Assembly: GCF_003797945.1 (NCBI RefSeq)
Contig: NZ_RKKU01000019.1
Coordinates: forward strand, 20,056 to 84,055
From: Pseudomonas neustonica
Lineage (GTDB): Bacteria > Pseudomonadota > Gammaproteobacteria > Pseudomonadales > Pseudomonadaceae
Direction: 5' to 3'
DNA length: 64,000 bases
Shown: one piece after another, positions 10,984 through 26,589 of the stretch
Numbering within the stretch: position 1 is the first letter of the stretch
Layout: every line of letters starts with the position of its first letter
Made by a program: the position numbers and the translations under genes
Notes under the pieces: model-generated
What the model saw: only the letters and a program-made list of their open reading frames with translations
What the model was told of the DNA's origin: nothing
Database searches by the model: none

Positions 10984-11008
10984 GTGGCATGAAGTGGATA
11001 AAAGTGGG
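10984..11008 (+). promoter_or_regulatory. MraZ operator: three GTGGN direct repeats
   Basis: GTGGC (10984-10988), GTGGA (10994-10998) and GTGGG (11004-11008) recur with an exact 10-bp period, each preceded by AA. MraZ of E. coli binds three TGGGN direct repeats with 5-nt spacers in its own promoter. Position between the -10 and the mraZ start fits autorepression of the whole cluster. Confidence 0.8.
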
Positions 11009-11055
11009 AATTATTGGCGTAGAGCGTCAATTCACCAAAGGGGAAGGTAAACAGC

Positions 11056-11511
11056 GTGTTTCGTGGATCCAACGCCATCAATCTGGACGCCAAAGGGCGA
11101 CTCGCGATGCCTGCGCGCTATCGCGACCGCTTGGTGGAGTCCTGTGGCGGTCAGTTGGTGGCGACTATTGCACTGGAAGAACGTTGTCTTTGGATTTATC
11201 CCTTGCAGGAGTGGGAGGCGGTTGAGGCGCAGCTGCGCTCTGCGCCGAACATGAATCCTGCGGTAAAGCGGCTACAGCGCCTGCTGATTGGTAATGCCAA
11301 TGATCTGGAGCTGGATAATAACGGCCGCTTTGTTATTCCGCCGCTGTTGCGCGAGCACGCCGGGCTAGACAAGAAAGTCATGCTGGTCGGGCAAATCAAT
11401 AAATTTGAGCTCTGGAGTGAAGAGGCCTGGACGGCCACCACCAGTGCCTACTTGGACGAATCGCAGGACACCGGTGAATTACCGGTGGAACTGCATTCCT
11501 TGAGCCTATGA
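11056..11511 (+). CDS. mraZ: Transcriptional regulator MraZ
   Basis: MraZ (151 aa), a DNA-binding protein that forms a ring of AbrB-like domains and represses the mra promoter. Two tandem SpoVT-AbrB-like domains are visible: residues about 5-50 ([20 protein letters not shown]) and about 80-125 ([20 protein letters not shown]), each with the D/N-x-x-GR-hydrophobic-P core. It starts with GTG at 11056, with AAAGGGGAAGG upstream. Its operator lies 48-72 nt upstream. The stop overlaps rsmH by 4 nt (ATGA). Confidence 0.97.
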   Translation: MFRGSNAINLDAKGRLAMPARYRDRLVESCGGQLVATIALEERCLWIYPLQEWEAVEAQLRSAPNMNPAVKRLQRLLIGNANDLELDNNGRFVIPPLLREHAGLDKKVMLVGQINKFELWSEEAWTATTSAYLDESQDTGELPVELHSLSL

Positions 11512-12445
11512 ACGCGCAATCCAATTACCAGCATGTCAGCGTTCTGCTGAATGAAGCGCTGGAAGGGCTCGCCATTAAACCGGACGGGCTTTATATCGAC
11601 GGTACTTTCGGGCGCGGCGGGCACAGTCGCGCGCTGCTATCGGGGCTGGCGCCGGGAGGGCGCCTGATCGCCTTCGATAAAGATCCGGAAGCCATCCGGG
11701 CAGGGAATGAACTAGCGGCCATAGACGGCCGCTTTGTCGTTGTGCAGCGCTCATTTGCCGATATGGCGCAAGAGCTCAAGGACAAGGGTTTGCACGGTAA
11801 GGTCGATGGCGTACTGCTGGATCTTGGGGTGTCGTCGCCGCAGTTGGATGACCCCGAACGCGGCTTTAGCTTCTTGCATGACGGCCCGTTGGATATGCGT
11901 ATGAATCCGGGTATGGGTCAAAGCGCAGCGGATTGGGTCAACAGTGCCAGCGAAAGCGACATTGCCACTGTATTAAAAGAATACGGTGAAGAGCGTTTCT
12001 CCAAACGCATGGCTCGCGCCGTTGTTACGCGCCGTGAGCAGCAGGCTTTTACCCGCACAGGTGATCTCGCAGCGGTATTAAAGGAAGCCAATCCCGCGTG
12101 GGAGAAAGGCAAGCATCCTGCTACGCGCGCTTTCCAGGGTATCCGGATTTTTATCAATCGTGAGCTGGACGATTTGGCTGACGGTTTGCGCGCGGCTCTG
12201 GAGTGCCTTGCTCCGGGTGGCCGCTTGGTGGTGATCAGCTTTCATTCGCTGGAAGATCGTCTGGTTAAGCAATTCATGCGCCGCGAGGCCAAGGGCGCAC
12301 CGCTGCCGCGCGACCTGCCTATCCGTGATATCGATATTCCGGTGTCGGTCAATCTGGTTGGTAAGGCGATCAAGCCTACTGCTGCAGAAATTGCGGCAAA
12401 CCCTCGTTCTCGCAGCGCTGTACTGCGTATCGCGGAGAAGCGCTA

Positions 12446-12446
<1 letters not shown>
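11508..12446 (+). CDS. rsmH: 16S rRNA m4C1402 methyltransferase RsmH
   Basis: SAM-dependent methyltransferase (312 aa; MraW) that N4-methylates C1402 of 16S rRNA. Motif I is [13 protein letters not shown] near residue 38; others are AFDKDPEAI and [20 protein letters not shown], with the C-terminal [14 protein letters not shown] block. Overlaps mraZ by 4 nt and ftsL by 1 nt. With RsmI it completes the m4Cm1402 modification. Confidence 0.98.
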
Positions 12447-15936
<3,490 letters not shown>

Positions 15937-15944
<8 letters not shown>

Positions 15945-17325
15945 AGCAATTCGCCTTTCGGAACTATTGAAGCCGCTTGCGGCGACTATGAACGGTGTGG
16001 ATACCCACTTTGACAGCGTCAGTATTGATGCTCGTGCGGTGCAGCCCGGAGGTTTGTTTGTCGCGTTGCCGGGTAGCCGCGTGAACGGCCATGACTACGT
16101 GGCTCAGGCACGCGAGCAGGGCGCTGCTGCTGCGATGGTTGAATATCTGGTTGATGATGAGCTGCCTCAGCTGCTGGTCCACGATTGCCAGCTGGCGCTG
16201 GGTCAGCTCGCCGCGCTGGTGCGTGATGGCTTTAAGGGCAAGATCATCGCGATTACTGGATCCAGCGGCAAAACCACCGTCAAGGAAATGCTGGCAGCCA
16301 TCCTGCGCCATGCCGGCAGTGTATTGGCCACTGAGGGTAACCTGAACAATGAACTGGGCGTGCCTCTGACGCTCTTGCGTTTACAGAAAACGAATCAGTA
16401 TGCGGTTGTCGAAATGGGTGCTGCTGCTGCTGGTGATATTGCTTACACCATGGGGTTGGCAAAGCCGCATATCAGCGTGCTGACCAACGCCGAGATGGCA
16501 CATGTGGGGCGCTTCGGCAGCCCGGAAGGTATCGCCAAGGCGAAAGGTGAAATCGTCAGTGAGTTACCTGATGGTGGCCAGGCCATCCTCAACCTGGACA
16601 GCCCCTGGTTTGAGCAGTGGTACCAGTTGCTGGGTAGCAAGCGCACTTGCTGTGCTTTCAGTCTGAAAAATCCGACGGCCCAACTGCGCGCTGAACAGAT
16701 TGAAATCGATAGCAAGGGATGCCCTTCATTCAAGCTGCAATCGCCTGCCGGTGAAGTGCAGGTTTCATTGCAGCTGCGCGGTCAGCATAACGTCGCCAAC
16801 GCGCTTGCCGCAGCGGGCGCTGCACTGGCGGCGGGTGTTTCGCTGGAATGCGTGAGCAATGGCCTCGCCGACCTGGCGCCGGTAGCCGGTCGCGGCAACT
16901 GCTGTGCTGGTGTGGCTGGAGCACAAATCATTGACGACAGCTACAACGCCAATCCTGCCTCAGTGAAGGCCGCTATTGATCTGCTGGCTGGCTTGCAGGG
17001 AACCCGGATTCTGGTGCTGGGCGATATGGGCGAGCTGGGCGACTGGGCTGAGTCCAGCCATACCGAGGTAGGCGAGTACGCATTAGAGAAAGGACTGGAT
17101 GGGCTCTATGCGGTTGGCCGGCTTTCTGCGTTGGCGGTCGAGGCTTTTGGTGAGCGCGGCGAGCTATTCGCCAGCAAGGATGAATTAGTCGAATCGCTCA
17201 AAGGGCGACTGGATATCAGTACTCAGGTACTGGTCAAGGGCTCGCGCAGTGCGGGTATGGATGAAGTTGTTGCCGGTCTGACGGCCTCGGCTGACACGCA
17301 AAACAACGACAACAGGGTCAGCTGA
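15937..17325 (+). CDS. murF: UDP-MurNAc-tripeptide:D-Ala-D-Ala ligase
   Basis: MurF (462 aa) adds the D-Ala-D-Ala dipeptide, completing the UDP-MurNAc-pentapeptide. The ATP loop is [15 protein letters not shown], followed by [17 protein letters not shown] and the C-terminal [20 protein letters not shown] typical of MurF. The ATG at 15937 has GGGAGG seven nt upstream inside the murE end, and gives the family N-terminus [10 protein letters not shown]; the in-frame extension to 15901 is rejected. Confidence 0.97.
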
Positions 17326-17326
17326 T

Positions 17327-18409
17327 ATGTTGCTTCTACTAGCCGAATATCTACAGCAGTTCTACTCCGGCTTCTCGGTCTTTCAGTACCTGACGCTGCG
17401 CGGGATTCTGGGTGTGCTCACGGCGCTGGCATTAGCGCTGTGTCTTGGCCCCTGGATGATCCGCACCCTGAGCTTTCGCCAAATCGGTCAGTCAGTGCGC
17501 AACGACGGGCCGCAATCGCATTTGTCCAAGGCAGGTACGCCGACCATGGGCGGTGCGCTGATCCTGGTCGCAATCGGTATTAGCACGCTGTTGTGGGCGG
17601 ACTTGAGCAACCTCTATGTATGGGTTGTGTTGGGCGTGACACTGAGCTTTGGCGCTATCGGTTGGGTGGATGACTACCGCAAGGTGGTTGAGAAGAGTTC
17701 GCGTGGCCTGCCTTCACGCTGGAAGTATTTTTGGCAGTCGATATTCGGGATGGTTGCTGCAATTGTGCTCTACATGCACGCGCAAACGCCGGTCGAAACC
17801 ACGCTGATCGTGCCGTTCTTTAAACAGGTAGAGTTTCAGTTGGGCGCGTTTTTCGTTGTCCTGACTTACTTTGTGATTGTGGGCTCCAGCAATGCGGTCA
17901 ACCTGACTGACGGTCTTGATGGTCTGGCGATTATGCCAACAGTCATGGTTGGTGGCGCGCTGGGTATCTTTGCCTATCTGTCGGGTAATGCGAAGTTCGC
18001 CGAGTACCTGCTGATCCCCTATGTGCCGGGCGCAGGTGAGCTGATCATTTTCTGTGGTGCCTTGCTGGGCGCCGGTCTTGGCTTTCTCTGGTTTAACACC
18101 TATCCAGCTCAAGTCTTTATGGGCGACGTCGGCGCATTGGCGCTGGGCGCCGCGCTTGGTGTGATTGCTGTCATCGTGCGGCAGGAAATTGTGCTCTTCA
18201 TCATGGGGGGCATCTTTGTGGTGGAAACCCTGTCGGTGATTGTGCAGGTCGCGTCGTTCAAGTTGACCGGGCGCCGCGTATTCCGCATGGCGCCGATTCA
18301 CCACCATTTTGAATTGAAGGGCTGGCCTGAACCGCGCGTGATTGTGCGGTTCTGGATCATCACCGTGGTACTGGTGTTGATCGGTCTCGCTACCTTGAAA
18401 CTGCGTTAA
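17327..18409 (+). CDS. mraY: Phospho-MurNAc-pentapeptide transferase MraY
   Basis: Integral membrane enzyme (360 aa, about ten helices) that transfers phospho-MurNAc-pentapeptide to undecaprenyl phosphate to form lipid I. Diagnostic motifs: [22 protein letters not shown] with the Asp pair, [25 protein letters not shown] and the C-terminal [15 protein letters not shown] histidine motif. The start lies 1 nt after the murF stop. Confidence 0.98.
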   Translation: MLLLLAEYLQQFYSGFSVFQYLTLRGILGVLTALALALCLGPWMIRTLSFRQIGQSVRNDGPQSHLSKAGTPTMGGALILVAIGISTLLWADLSNLYVWVVLGVTLSFGAIGWVDDYRKVVEKSSRGLPSRWKYFWQSIFGMVAAIVLYMHAQTPVETTLIVPFFKQVEFQLGAFFVVLTYFVIVGSSNAVNLTDGLDGLAIMPTVMVGGALGIFAYLSGNAKFAEYLLIPYVPGAGELIIFCGALLGAGLGFLWFNTYPAQVFMGDVGALALGAALGVIAVIVRQEIVLFIMGGIFVVETLSVIVQVASFKLTGRRVFRMAPIHHHFELKGWPEPRVIVRFWIITVVLVLIGLATLKLR

Positions 18410-18429
18410 TAGAAGCTGAGGAATAACGG

Positions 18430-19779
18430 GTGTCACTGATTACTACGGACAAAAAACGGATCATCGTCGGGCTCGGCAGTAGCGGGCTCTCGGTCGCCCG
18501 TTATTTGGCGGGCCGAGGCCTGTCATTTGCCGTGGTTGATACCCGCCAAAACCCACCGGGTCTGGACAAGCTGAAGCGATTTGCGCCCATGGCTGACCTG
18601 TATTTGGGTGAGCTTGATGAGCAGCTCCTGTGTGGCGCCAGCGAGCTGATTGTCAGCCCTGGTATTGCGTTGAGTACGCCTGCATTGCTGGCCGCCGCTA
18701 AAGCTGGTGTGTCTATCGTCGGCGATATCGAACTGTTTGCTCGCGAGGCAAAGGCGCCGATTGTGGCCATTACTGGTTCAAACGCGAAAAGTACCGTCAC
18801 CACACTGGTTGGCGAGATGGCGGCTGCCGCGGGAATTGCGGTAGCTGTCGGCGGCAATCTGGGTACACCTGCGCTAGATCTGTTGGATGAGAATGCGGCG
18901 CTGTATGTGCTCGAACTCTCCAGCTTCCAGTTGGAAACCACAGACCGCTTGAATGCGCGGGTCGCCACGGTATTGAACGTGAGCGAAGATCATATGGATC
19001 GTTACAGCGGCCTTGCTGCTTATCATCTGGCCAAGCACCGCATATTTCGCGGCGCAGAGCAGGTTGTGGTGAATCGTGACGACGCCTTGTCGCGTCCCCT
19101 GGTCGCAGATGAGTTGCCTACGTTCACTTTTGGTCTGTCACGTCCTGACTTCAAAGGGTTTGGACTGGTACAGCAAGACGGTGAAAGCTGGCTGGCCTTT
19201 CAGTTTGAGCCTTTGATGCCAACTCGCGAGCTGAAAATGCGTGGCGCCCATAATCAATCCAACGCGCTGGCGGCGCTGGCGCTTGGGCATGCTGCCGGCG
19301 TCCCGATGCAGCCCATGCTGGAGACGTTGCGTAGCTTTGCCGGTTTGCCACATCGCTGTCAGTGGGTGGGGGAGCACGCAGGGGTTAGCTTCTTTGATGA
19401 TTCCAAGGCGACCAATGTGGGCGCTGCGCTGGCGGCCATCAACGGCTTGGGTGCGGACATTGACGGCAAGTTGGTGCTGATTGCCGGTGGTGATGGTAAA
19501 GGCGCCGACTTTAAACCTTTGAGCCAGCCGGTCGAGCGCTATTGCCGCGCTGCGGTGCTTTTGGGGCGTGACGCAGACAAGGTTGCGGCGGCGTTGCCAA
19601 ACAGTCTGGATACTACGCAGGTCGATAGCATTGAAGCTGCAGTGCAGCTTGCAGCGGCCAAAGCGCAGCCCGGTGACATCGTGTTGTTATCGCCTGCTTG
19701 CGCCAGCCTGGACATGTTTAAAAACTTTGAAGAGCGTGGCCGCTTGTTTGCCGACGCCGTCGGGAGGCTAGCGCTATGA
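18430..19779 (+). CDS. murD: UDP-MurNAc-L-alanine:D-glutamate ligase
   Basis: MurD (449 aa) adds D-glutamate as the second stem-peptide residue. An N-terminal Rossmann-type domain (IIVGLGSSGLSVARYLAGRG) precedes the ATP loop AITGSNAKSTVTTLVG, and HRCQWVGEHAGVSFFDDSKA marks the C-terminal domain. The P-loop here reads GSNAKST; GSNGKST is the usual MurD form, and the Ala form is also common in pseudomonads as far as I recall. Starts with GTG at 18430, preceded by GAGGAATAA. Overlaps ftsW by 4 nt. Confidence 0.97.
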   Translation: MSLITTDKKRIIVGLGSSGLSVARYLAGRGLSFAVVDTRQNPPGLDKLKRFAPMADLYLGELDEQLLCGASELIVSPGIALSTPALLAAAKAGVSIVGDIELFAREAKAPIVAITGSNAKSTVTTLVGEMAAAAGIAVAVGGNLGTPALDLLDENAALYVLELSSFQLETTDRLNARVATVLNVSEDHMDRYSGLAAYHLAKHRIFRGAEQVVVNRDDALSRPLVADELPTFTFGLSRPDFKGFGLVQQDGESWLAFQFEPLMPTRELKMRGAHNQSNALAALALGHAAGVPMQPMLETLRSFAGLPHRCQWVGEHAGVSFFDDSKATNVGAALAAINGLGADIDGKLVLIAGGDGKGADFKPLSQPVERYCRAAVLLGRDADKVAAALPNSLDTTQVDSIEAAVQLAAAKAQPGDIVLLSPACASLDMFKNFEERGRLFADAVGRLAL

Positions 19780-20951
19780 ACTGGCTTGCCACTGCTCGCG
19801 ACGCTAGCGCACCGCTGATTGGCGAGCGTCGGTTTGACATGGACCTGCCGTTGTTGGTGGGGTCTCTGTGTTTGCTCGCGTTAGGGCTGGTCATGGTGAC
19901 GTCCGCCTCGATGGAAGTAGCGGCCGGTCGTCTCGGCGACCCGCTTTATTACATGAACCGCCAGATCGTCTATCTGGTGATCGGTTTGCTGGCGATGGCG
20001 GCTACCCTGGCGGTGCCGGTGCGCCTTTGGGAGCAGTTCCGGTTCCCGCTGTTGTTCCTCGGCTTTGCCTTGCTGCTGGCGGTATTGATTCCCGGCATCG
20101 GCCGTGAAGTTAACGGTAGCTGGCGCTGGATTGCTGTTGGCCCCATTAACGTGCAGCCCTCAGAGCTGGCCAAGTTGTTTGCTGTGGTCTTTTTGTCCGG
20201 TTACCTGGTGCATCGTCAGGCAGAAGTCAAAGAGCAATGGTTCGGCTTTATCAAGCCCTTCATGGTGCTTGGCCCTATGGCTTGGTTGCTGATCATTGAG
20301 CCCGACTTTGGGGCCACCGTGGTATTGATGGGGGCGGCCACCGGCATGCTTTTCCTGGGCGGTGTAGGGCTGTTCCGCTTTCTGTTGCTGTTCGGTTCGC
20401 TTGGCGGTTTGGCCGGTCTTCTGGTCGCGTTCGAGCCCTACCGCTTGCAGCGCCTGACCGGCTTTCTCAATCCGTGGGATGACCCCTACGGTACTGGCTA
20501 TCAGCTGACCCAGGCGTTGATCGCCTTCGGGCGAGGCGAATGGCTGGGGGTTGGCTTGGGTAATAGCATTCAGAAGCAGTTTTATCTGCCCGAAGCGCAC
20601 ACCGACTTCGTGTTTTCCGTGCTGGCTGAAGAGCTGGGCATGATTGGTGCGCTGGCCGCCTTCGCACTGCTGATTTTCGTTGCGGTACGCGCGCTGTATA
20701 TCGGCTTGTGGGCCGAGCGCGCCGGCAGGATGTTTTCCGCCTATCTGGCTTACGGTCTGGCAATCATGTGGTGTGGTCAGGTGCTGATTAATGTGGGCGT
20801 TAACATCGGCCTGTTGCCAACCAAGGGGCTGACGTTGCCGTTTCTAAGCTACGGCGGTAGCTCGTTGGTGGTGTGCTGCGTGTCTTTGGGCCTATTGCTG
20901 CGCATTGACTGGGAGCGTCGTCAGGCGCTACGGGAGGCCGCAAATGGCTAA
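19776..20951 (+). CDS. ftsW: Peptidoglycan glycosyltransferase FtsW
   Basis: SEDS-family glycosyltransferase (391 aa, about ten membrane helices) that polymerises lipid II at the septum with FtsI. Motifs: GLVMVTSASMEVA in the first helix, WRWIAVGPINVQPSELAKL containing the conserved region before the catalytic loop, EAHTDFVFSVLAEELG, and GLLPTKGLTLPFLSYGGSSL near the C-terminus. Overlaps murD by 4 nt and murG by 8 nt. Confidence 0.97.
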   Translation: MNWLATARDASAPLIGERRFDMDLPLLVGSLCLLALGLVMVTSASMEVAAGRLGDPLYYMNRQIVYLVIGLLAMAATLAVPVRLWEQFRFPLLFLGFALLLAVLIPGIGREVNGSWRWIAVGPINVQPSELAKLFAVVFLSGYLVHRQAEVKEQWFGFIKPFMVLGPMAWLLIIEPDFGATVVLMGAATGMLFLGGVGLFRFLLLFGSLGGLAGLLVAFEPYRLQRLTGFLNPWDDPYGTGYQLTQALIAFGRGEWLGVGLGNSIQKQFYLPEAHTDFVFSVLAEELGMIGALAAFALLIFVAVRALYIGLWAERAGRMFSAYLAYGLAIMWCGQVLINVGVNIGLLPTKGLTLPFLSYGGSSLVVCCVSLGLLLRIDWERRQALREAANG

Positions 20952-22006
20952 AAGAGTTCTGGTAATGGCTGGTGGCACCGGTGGGCACGTATTCCCCGCA
21001 CTGGCCTGTGCTCGCTTGCTGCGTGATCAAGGTTTCGACGTGCACTGGCTGGGAACGCGCCGAGGTATCGAGGTCGATCTCGTGCCGCAGGCTGGCTTCC
21101 CGATTCATTACATTGATATTCAGGGGCTGCGCGGCAAGGGCAAGCTGGATCTGCTCAAGGCACCGTTCCGTATTCTTCGTGCGTTGGGCCAGTCGCTCAA
21201 GCTGTTGTCTGAGTTGCGTCCGGTGTTTGTTCTGGGCGCCGGTGGCTACGTGACCGGTCCGGGTGGCTTGGCCGCGTGGATGCATCGTATTCCGGTCATC
21301 ATCCATGAGCAGAACGCAGTAGTGGGCACTGCCAACAGGCTTTTGTCGCGCGTTGCCAAGCGCTGCTGCGAAGGTTTCGCGGGTAGCTTTCCGGACGACA
21401 AGCGCCGTCGCAGCACGGGTAACCCCGTGCGCGAAGAGATCTTCCAGGTGCCGGCGCTTGCTTTCGATGGTCGGCGTCCGCTGCGGCTGCTGGTCCTGGG
21501 CGGGAGCCTTGGTGCTATGCCGCTGAACAGGCTTTTGCCAGAAGCGCTCAGCCTGATCCCGCAGGAGCAGCGTCCGCAGGTTGTTCATCAGTGCGGCAAG
21601 CAACATCTATTGACTGCACGTGAAGGCTATCAACACGCCGGAGTGCGAGCTGATGTCGAGGCCTTTATTGCCGACATGAGCGGCGCCTATGAATGGGCTG
21701 ATCTAGTGGTCTGCCGCGCGGGAGCACTGACGGTATGTGAGTTGGCCGCTGCGGGTCGTCCCTCGTTTTTGATCCCGCTGCCACACGCTATTGATGATCA
21801 CCAGAGCGCTAATGCGCGCTACCTGGCTGAGCGGGGCGGCGCAGAGCTACTGCCCCAGGCCACGCTAACCGGTGCTCTGTTGGCAGAGAAATTGACGACT
21901 TATATGAATCAACCGGAGTTACTGCAAGAGATGGCATTACGCGCCCGCGAACAAGCAACACCCAATGCCACCACAGATTTGGTGCGTGCCTGCCTGGAGG
22001 TTGCTC

Positions 22007-22017
<11 letters not shown>
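20944..22017 (+). CDS. murG: UDP-GlcNAc transferase MurG
   Basis: Peripheral membrane glycosyltransferase (357 aa, GT28) that adds GlcNAc to lipid I to form lipid II. The N-domain loop [20 protein letters not shown] and second glycine-rich loop [15 protein letters not shown] bind the acceptor side; [13 protein letters not shown] and [20 protein letters not shown] form the UDP-GlcNAc site. The ATG at 20944 gives the family start [11 protein letters not shown]; an in-frame extension to 20905 is inside ftsW. Confidence 0.98.
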
Positions 22018-24375
<2,358 letters not shown>

Positions 24376-24387
24376 GGTAGTCAAGCA

Positions 24388-25251
24388 ATGTTGGGGCAGA
24401 TGATCCGCGATTCACGCACCGCACCTGCTGCACGACGCAAAGCGTCGAGCCGCGGCGCTGTGCGCGTGACGCCTCCTGCTCCGCGTCCGAGTGTACGCAG
24501 TCGCCTGGGTAAGCCGTCGTTCGATGGACTGGGACGCCGGCTGCAGTCACTGCTGTGGCCACTGTTGCTGGTCGCGCTGGGGATGGGGCTTTACGAGCTG
24601 GGTAGTCGCTTGATGCCGCTGGCAGATAGACCGGTATCGCTGATTACTGTCGACGGTGAGTTGCTTTACATCGATCGTGAAGCGGTGCAGAAGGTTATCC
24701 AGCCTTATTTGCATGAAAGCTTTCTGGGTATTGATCTGAACGGTCTGCATGCCGATTTGCTGGCAATGCCCTGGGTTGCAGACGCATCGGTTAAACGGGT
24801 TTGGCCGGACAAGCTGGTGATAGACCTGGACGAGCAGTTGCCGATCGCCCGTTGGGGTGATGCGGCGTTATTGAACAATCAGGGTAAGGCGTTTACGCCA
24901 GACGATATCAGTCGTTTTGCACAGCTGCCGCAGCTTGATGGTCCTGAGCGCGCCAAGCGTCGTGTAATGCGCCATTACCAGCAGTTCAGCAGCCTGCTGC
25001 GCCCGCAGGGCATGGTGGTCAGCAAACTTGAGCTGCGTGATCGCGGTAGCTGGTTTCTGACTACCGAAGACGGCATTGAAGTTTTGCTCGGGCGCGACAA
25101 CCTGGTGGACAAGATGCAGCGCTTCATGACGATTGAGCAAAGGTTGCTGCAGGACCGGCGAGAAATGATCGCGCGAGTAGATTTGCGTTACAGCAATGGT
25201 ATGGCCGTGGCTTGGCGAGAGCCAGTTGAACCGGCCGAATCGGGGGAGTGA
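24388..25251 (+). CDS. ftsQ: Cell division protein FtsQ
   Basis: Bitopic divisome scaffold (287 aa) that joins FtsB-FtsL. A basic cytoplasmic tail of about 48 residues precedes one membrane helix (LQSLLWPLLLVALGMGLYEL, about 50-69). The POTRA domain follows (about 84-155, ITVDGELLYIDREAVQKVI; VKRVWPDKLVIDLDEQLPIA), then the FtsQ/DivIB beta domain to the C-terminus. Located between ddlB and ftsA as usual; GAGGTAG lies upstream of the ATG. Confidence 0.96.
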   Translation: MLGQMIRDSRTAPAARRKASSRGAVRVTPPAPRPSVRSRLGKPSFDGLGRRLQSLLWPLLLVALGMGLYELGSRLMPLADRPVSLITVDGELLYIDREAVQKVIQPYLHESFLGIDLNGLHADLLAMPWVADASVKRVWPDKLVIDLDEQLPIARWGDAALLNNQGKAFTPDDISRFAQLPQLDGPERAKRRVMRHYQQFSSLLRPQGMVVSKLELRDRGSWFLTTEDGIEVLLGRDNLVDKMQRFMTIEQRLLQDRREMIARVDLRYSNGMAVAWREPVEPAESGE

Positions 25252-25261
25252 CAGGAAGACT

Positions 25262-26497
25262 ATGGCAAGCAAGCAGGGTAGCAGGATGATTGTAGGGCTG
25301 GATATCGGCACCTCCAAGGTCGTGGCACTGGTCGGCGAGATCGGTGCGGACGGCGAGCTGGAGATCGTGGGTATCGGCTCGCACCCCTCACGCGGCCTGA
25401 AAAAAGGCGTGGTGGTCAATATTGAGTCCACCGTGCAGTCGATTCAGCGGGCGATCGAAGAGGCCGAGCTGATGGCGGGTTGTCAGATTCACTCGGTTTT
25501 TGCGGGTATTGCCGGTAACCACATTCGCAGCCTGAACTCGAATGGCATCGTCGCGATTCGTGATCGTGAGGTGGTGCAGGCAGATATCGAACGGGTTCTC
25601 GATGCTGGGCAGGCAGTGGCTATTCCGGCTGACCAGAAGGTGCTGCATATCCTGCCGCAGGAGTATGTGATCGATAACCAGGAAGGTGTACGGGAGCCGC
25701 TTGGCATGTCTGGTGTGCGTTTGGAGGCCAAGGTGCATCTGGTGACCTGTGCGCTCAACGCTGTGCAGAACATCGAGAAGTGCATCCGTCGCTGTGGCCT
25801 GGAAGTAGAAGATGTGATCCTGGAGCAGCTGGCTTCCAGCTACGCCGTGCTGACTGAGGACGAGAAAGAGCTGGGCGTCTGCCTGGTTGATATTGGCGGC
25901 GGCACAACGGATATCGCCATCTTCACCGAAGGCGCGATCCGGCACACAGCGGTTATCCCGATCGCGGGCGACCAGGTCACCAACGATATCGCGATGGCGT
26001 TGCGCACCCCGACTCAGTACGCCGAGGAGATCAAGATCCGTTATGCCTGCGCACTGGCCAAGCTGGCGGGTCCAGAAGAAACCATTAAGGTGCCCAGTGT
26101 CGGTGATCGGCCGCCGCGCGACCTGTCTCGTCAGGCTCTGGCTGAAGTGGTAGAGCCGCGCTATGACGAGTTGTTCACGCTGATTCAGGCCGAGCTACGT
26201 CGTTCCGGATTTGAAGACATGATTCCGGCCGGCATCGTGATGACCGGCGGTACCGCCAAGATGGAAGGCGCGATCGAGTTGGCGGAAGAGATCTTCCATA
26301 TGCCGGTTCGCCTTGGCATGCCGCAAGAATTCAAGGGGCTTACCGATGTGGTACGTAACCCGATATACGCCACCGGTGTAGGCCTGCTGCATTACGGCAT
26401 CAAACACCATGGCGAGCAGAGCAATAGCCCGAGCGACAGCGGCAATAAAGTGCCAGTTGTCGAACGGGTGAAGAAGTGGTTTCAAGGCAACTTTTAA
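25262..26497 (+). CDS. ftsA: Cell division protein FtsA
   Basis: Actin-fold protein (411 aa) that tethers FtsZ to the membrane. Nucleotide-binding motifs: IVGLDIGTSKVVALVGEIG at the N-terminus, CLVDIGGGTTDIAIFTEGAI, and GIVMTGGTAKMEGAIELAEE. The C-terminal amphipathic membrane-targeting helix is ERVKKWFQGNF. The ATG at 25262 gives the family start; an in-frame extension to 25196 lies in ftsQ. AGGAAG precedes it. Confidence 0.97.
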   Translation: MASKQGSRMIVGLDIGTSKVVALVGEIGADGELEIVGIGSHPSRGLKKGVVVNIESTVQSIQRAIEEAELMAGCQIHSVFAGIAGNHIRSLNSNGIVAIRDREVVQADIERVLDAGQAVAIPADQKVLHILPQEYVIDNQEGVREPLGMSGVRLEAKVHLVTCALNAVQNIEKCIRRCGLEVEDVILEQLASSYAVLTEDEKELGVCLVDIGGGTTDIAIFTEGAIRHTAVIPIAGDQVTNDIAMALRTPTQYAEEIKIRYACALAKLAGPEETIKVPSVGDRPPRDLSRQALAEVVEPRYDELFTLIQAELRRSGFEDMIPAGIVMTGGTAKMEGAIELAEEIFHMPVRLGMPQEFKGLTDVVRNPIYATGVGLLHYGIKHHGEQSNSPSDSGNKVPVVERVKKWFQGNF

Positions 26498-26589
26498 GCA
26501 CTTGCAGTTTAAGTAGTAGACCCGCCAAAGCGGGCTAAACGCAGTAAACGAAACGAAAACGAAACGAGTCTGTACTCAAGGAGAAGGTC

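Noticed and set aside
10823..11225. Frames of 75-115 codons across the mraZ promoter
   Set aside because: They cover the promoter, MraZ repeats and mraZ start and have no homologous features.
17714..18436. 240-codon minus-strand frame opposite mraY
   Set aside because: Antisense to a highly conserved membrane enzyme; product is His/Gln/Asn rich as expected from complementing hydrophobic codons.
20800..21606. 268-codon minus-strand frame opposite ftsW-murG
   Set aside because: Spans two real genes in antisense and shows no domain.
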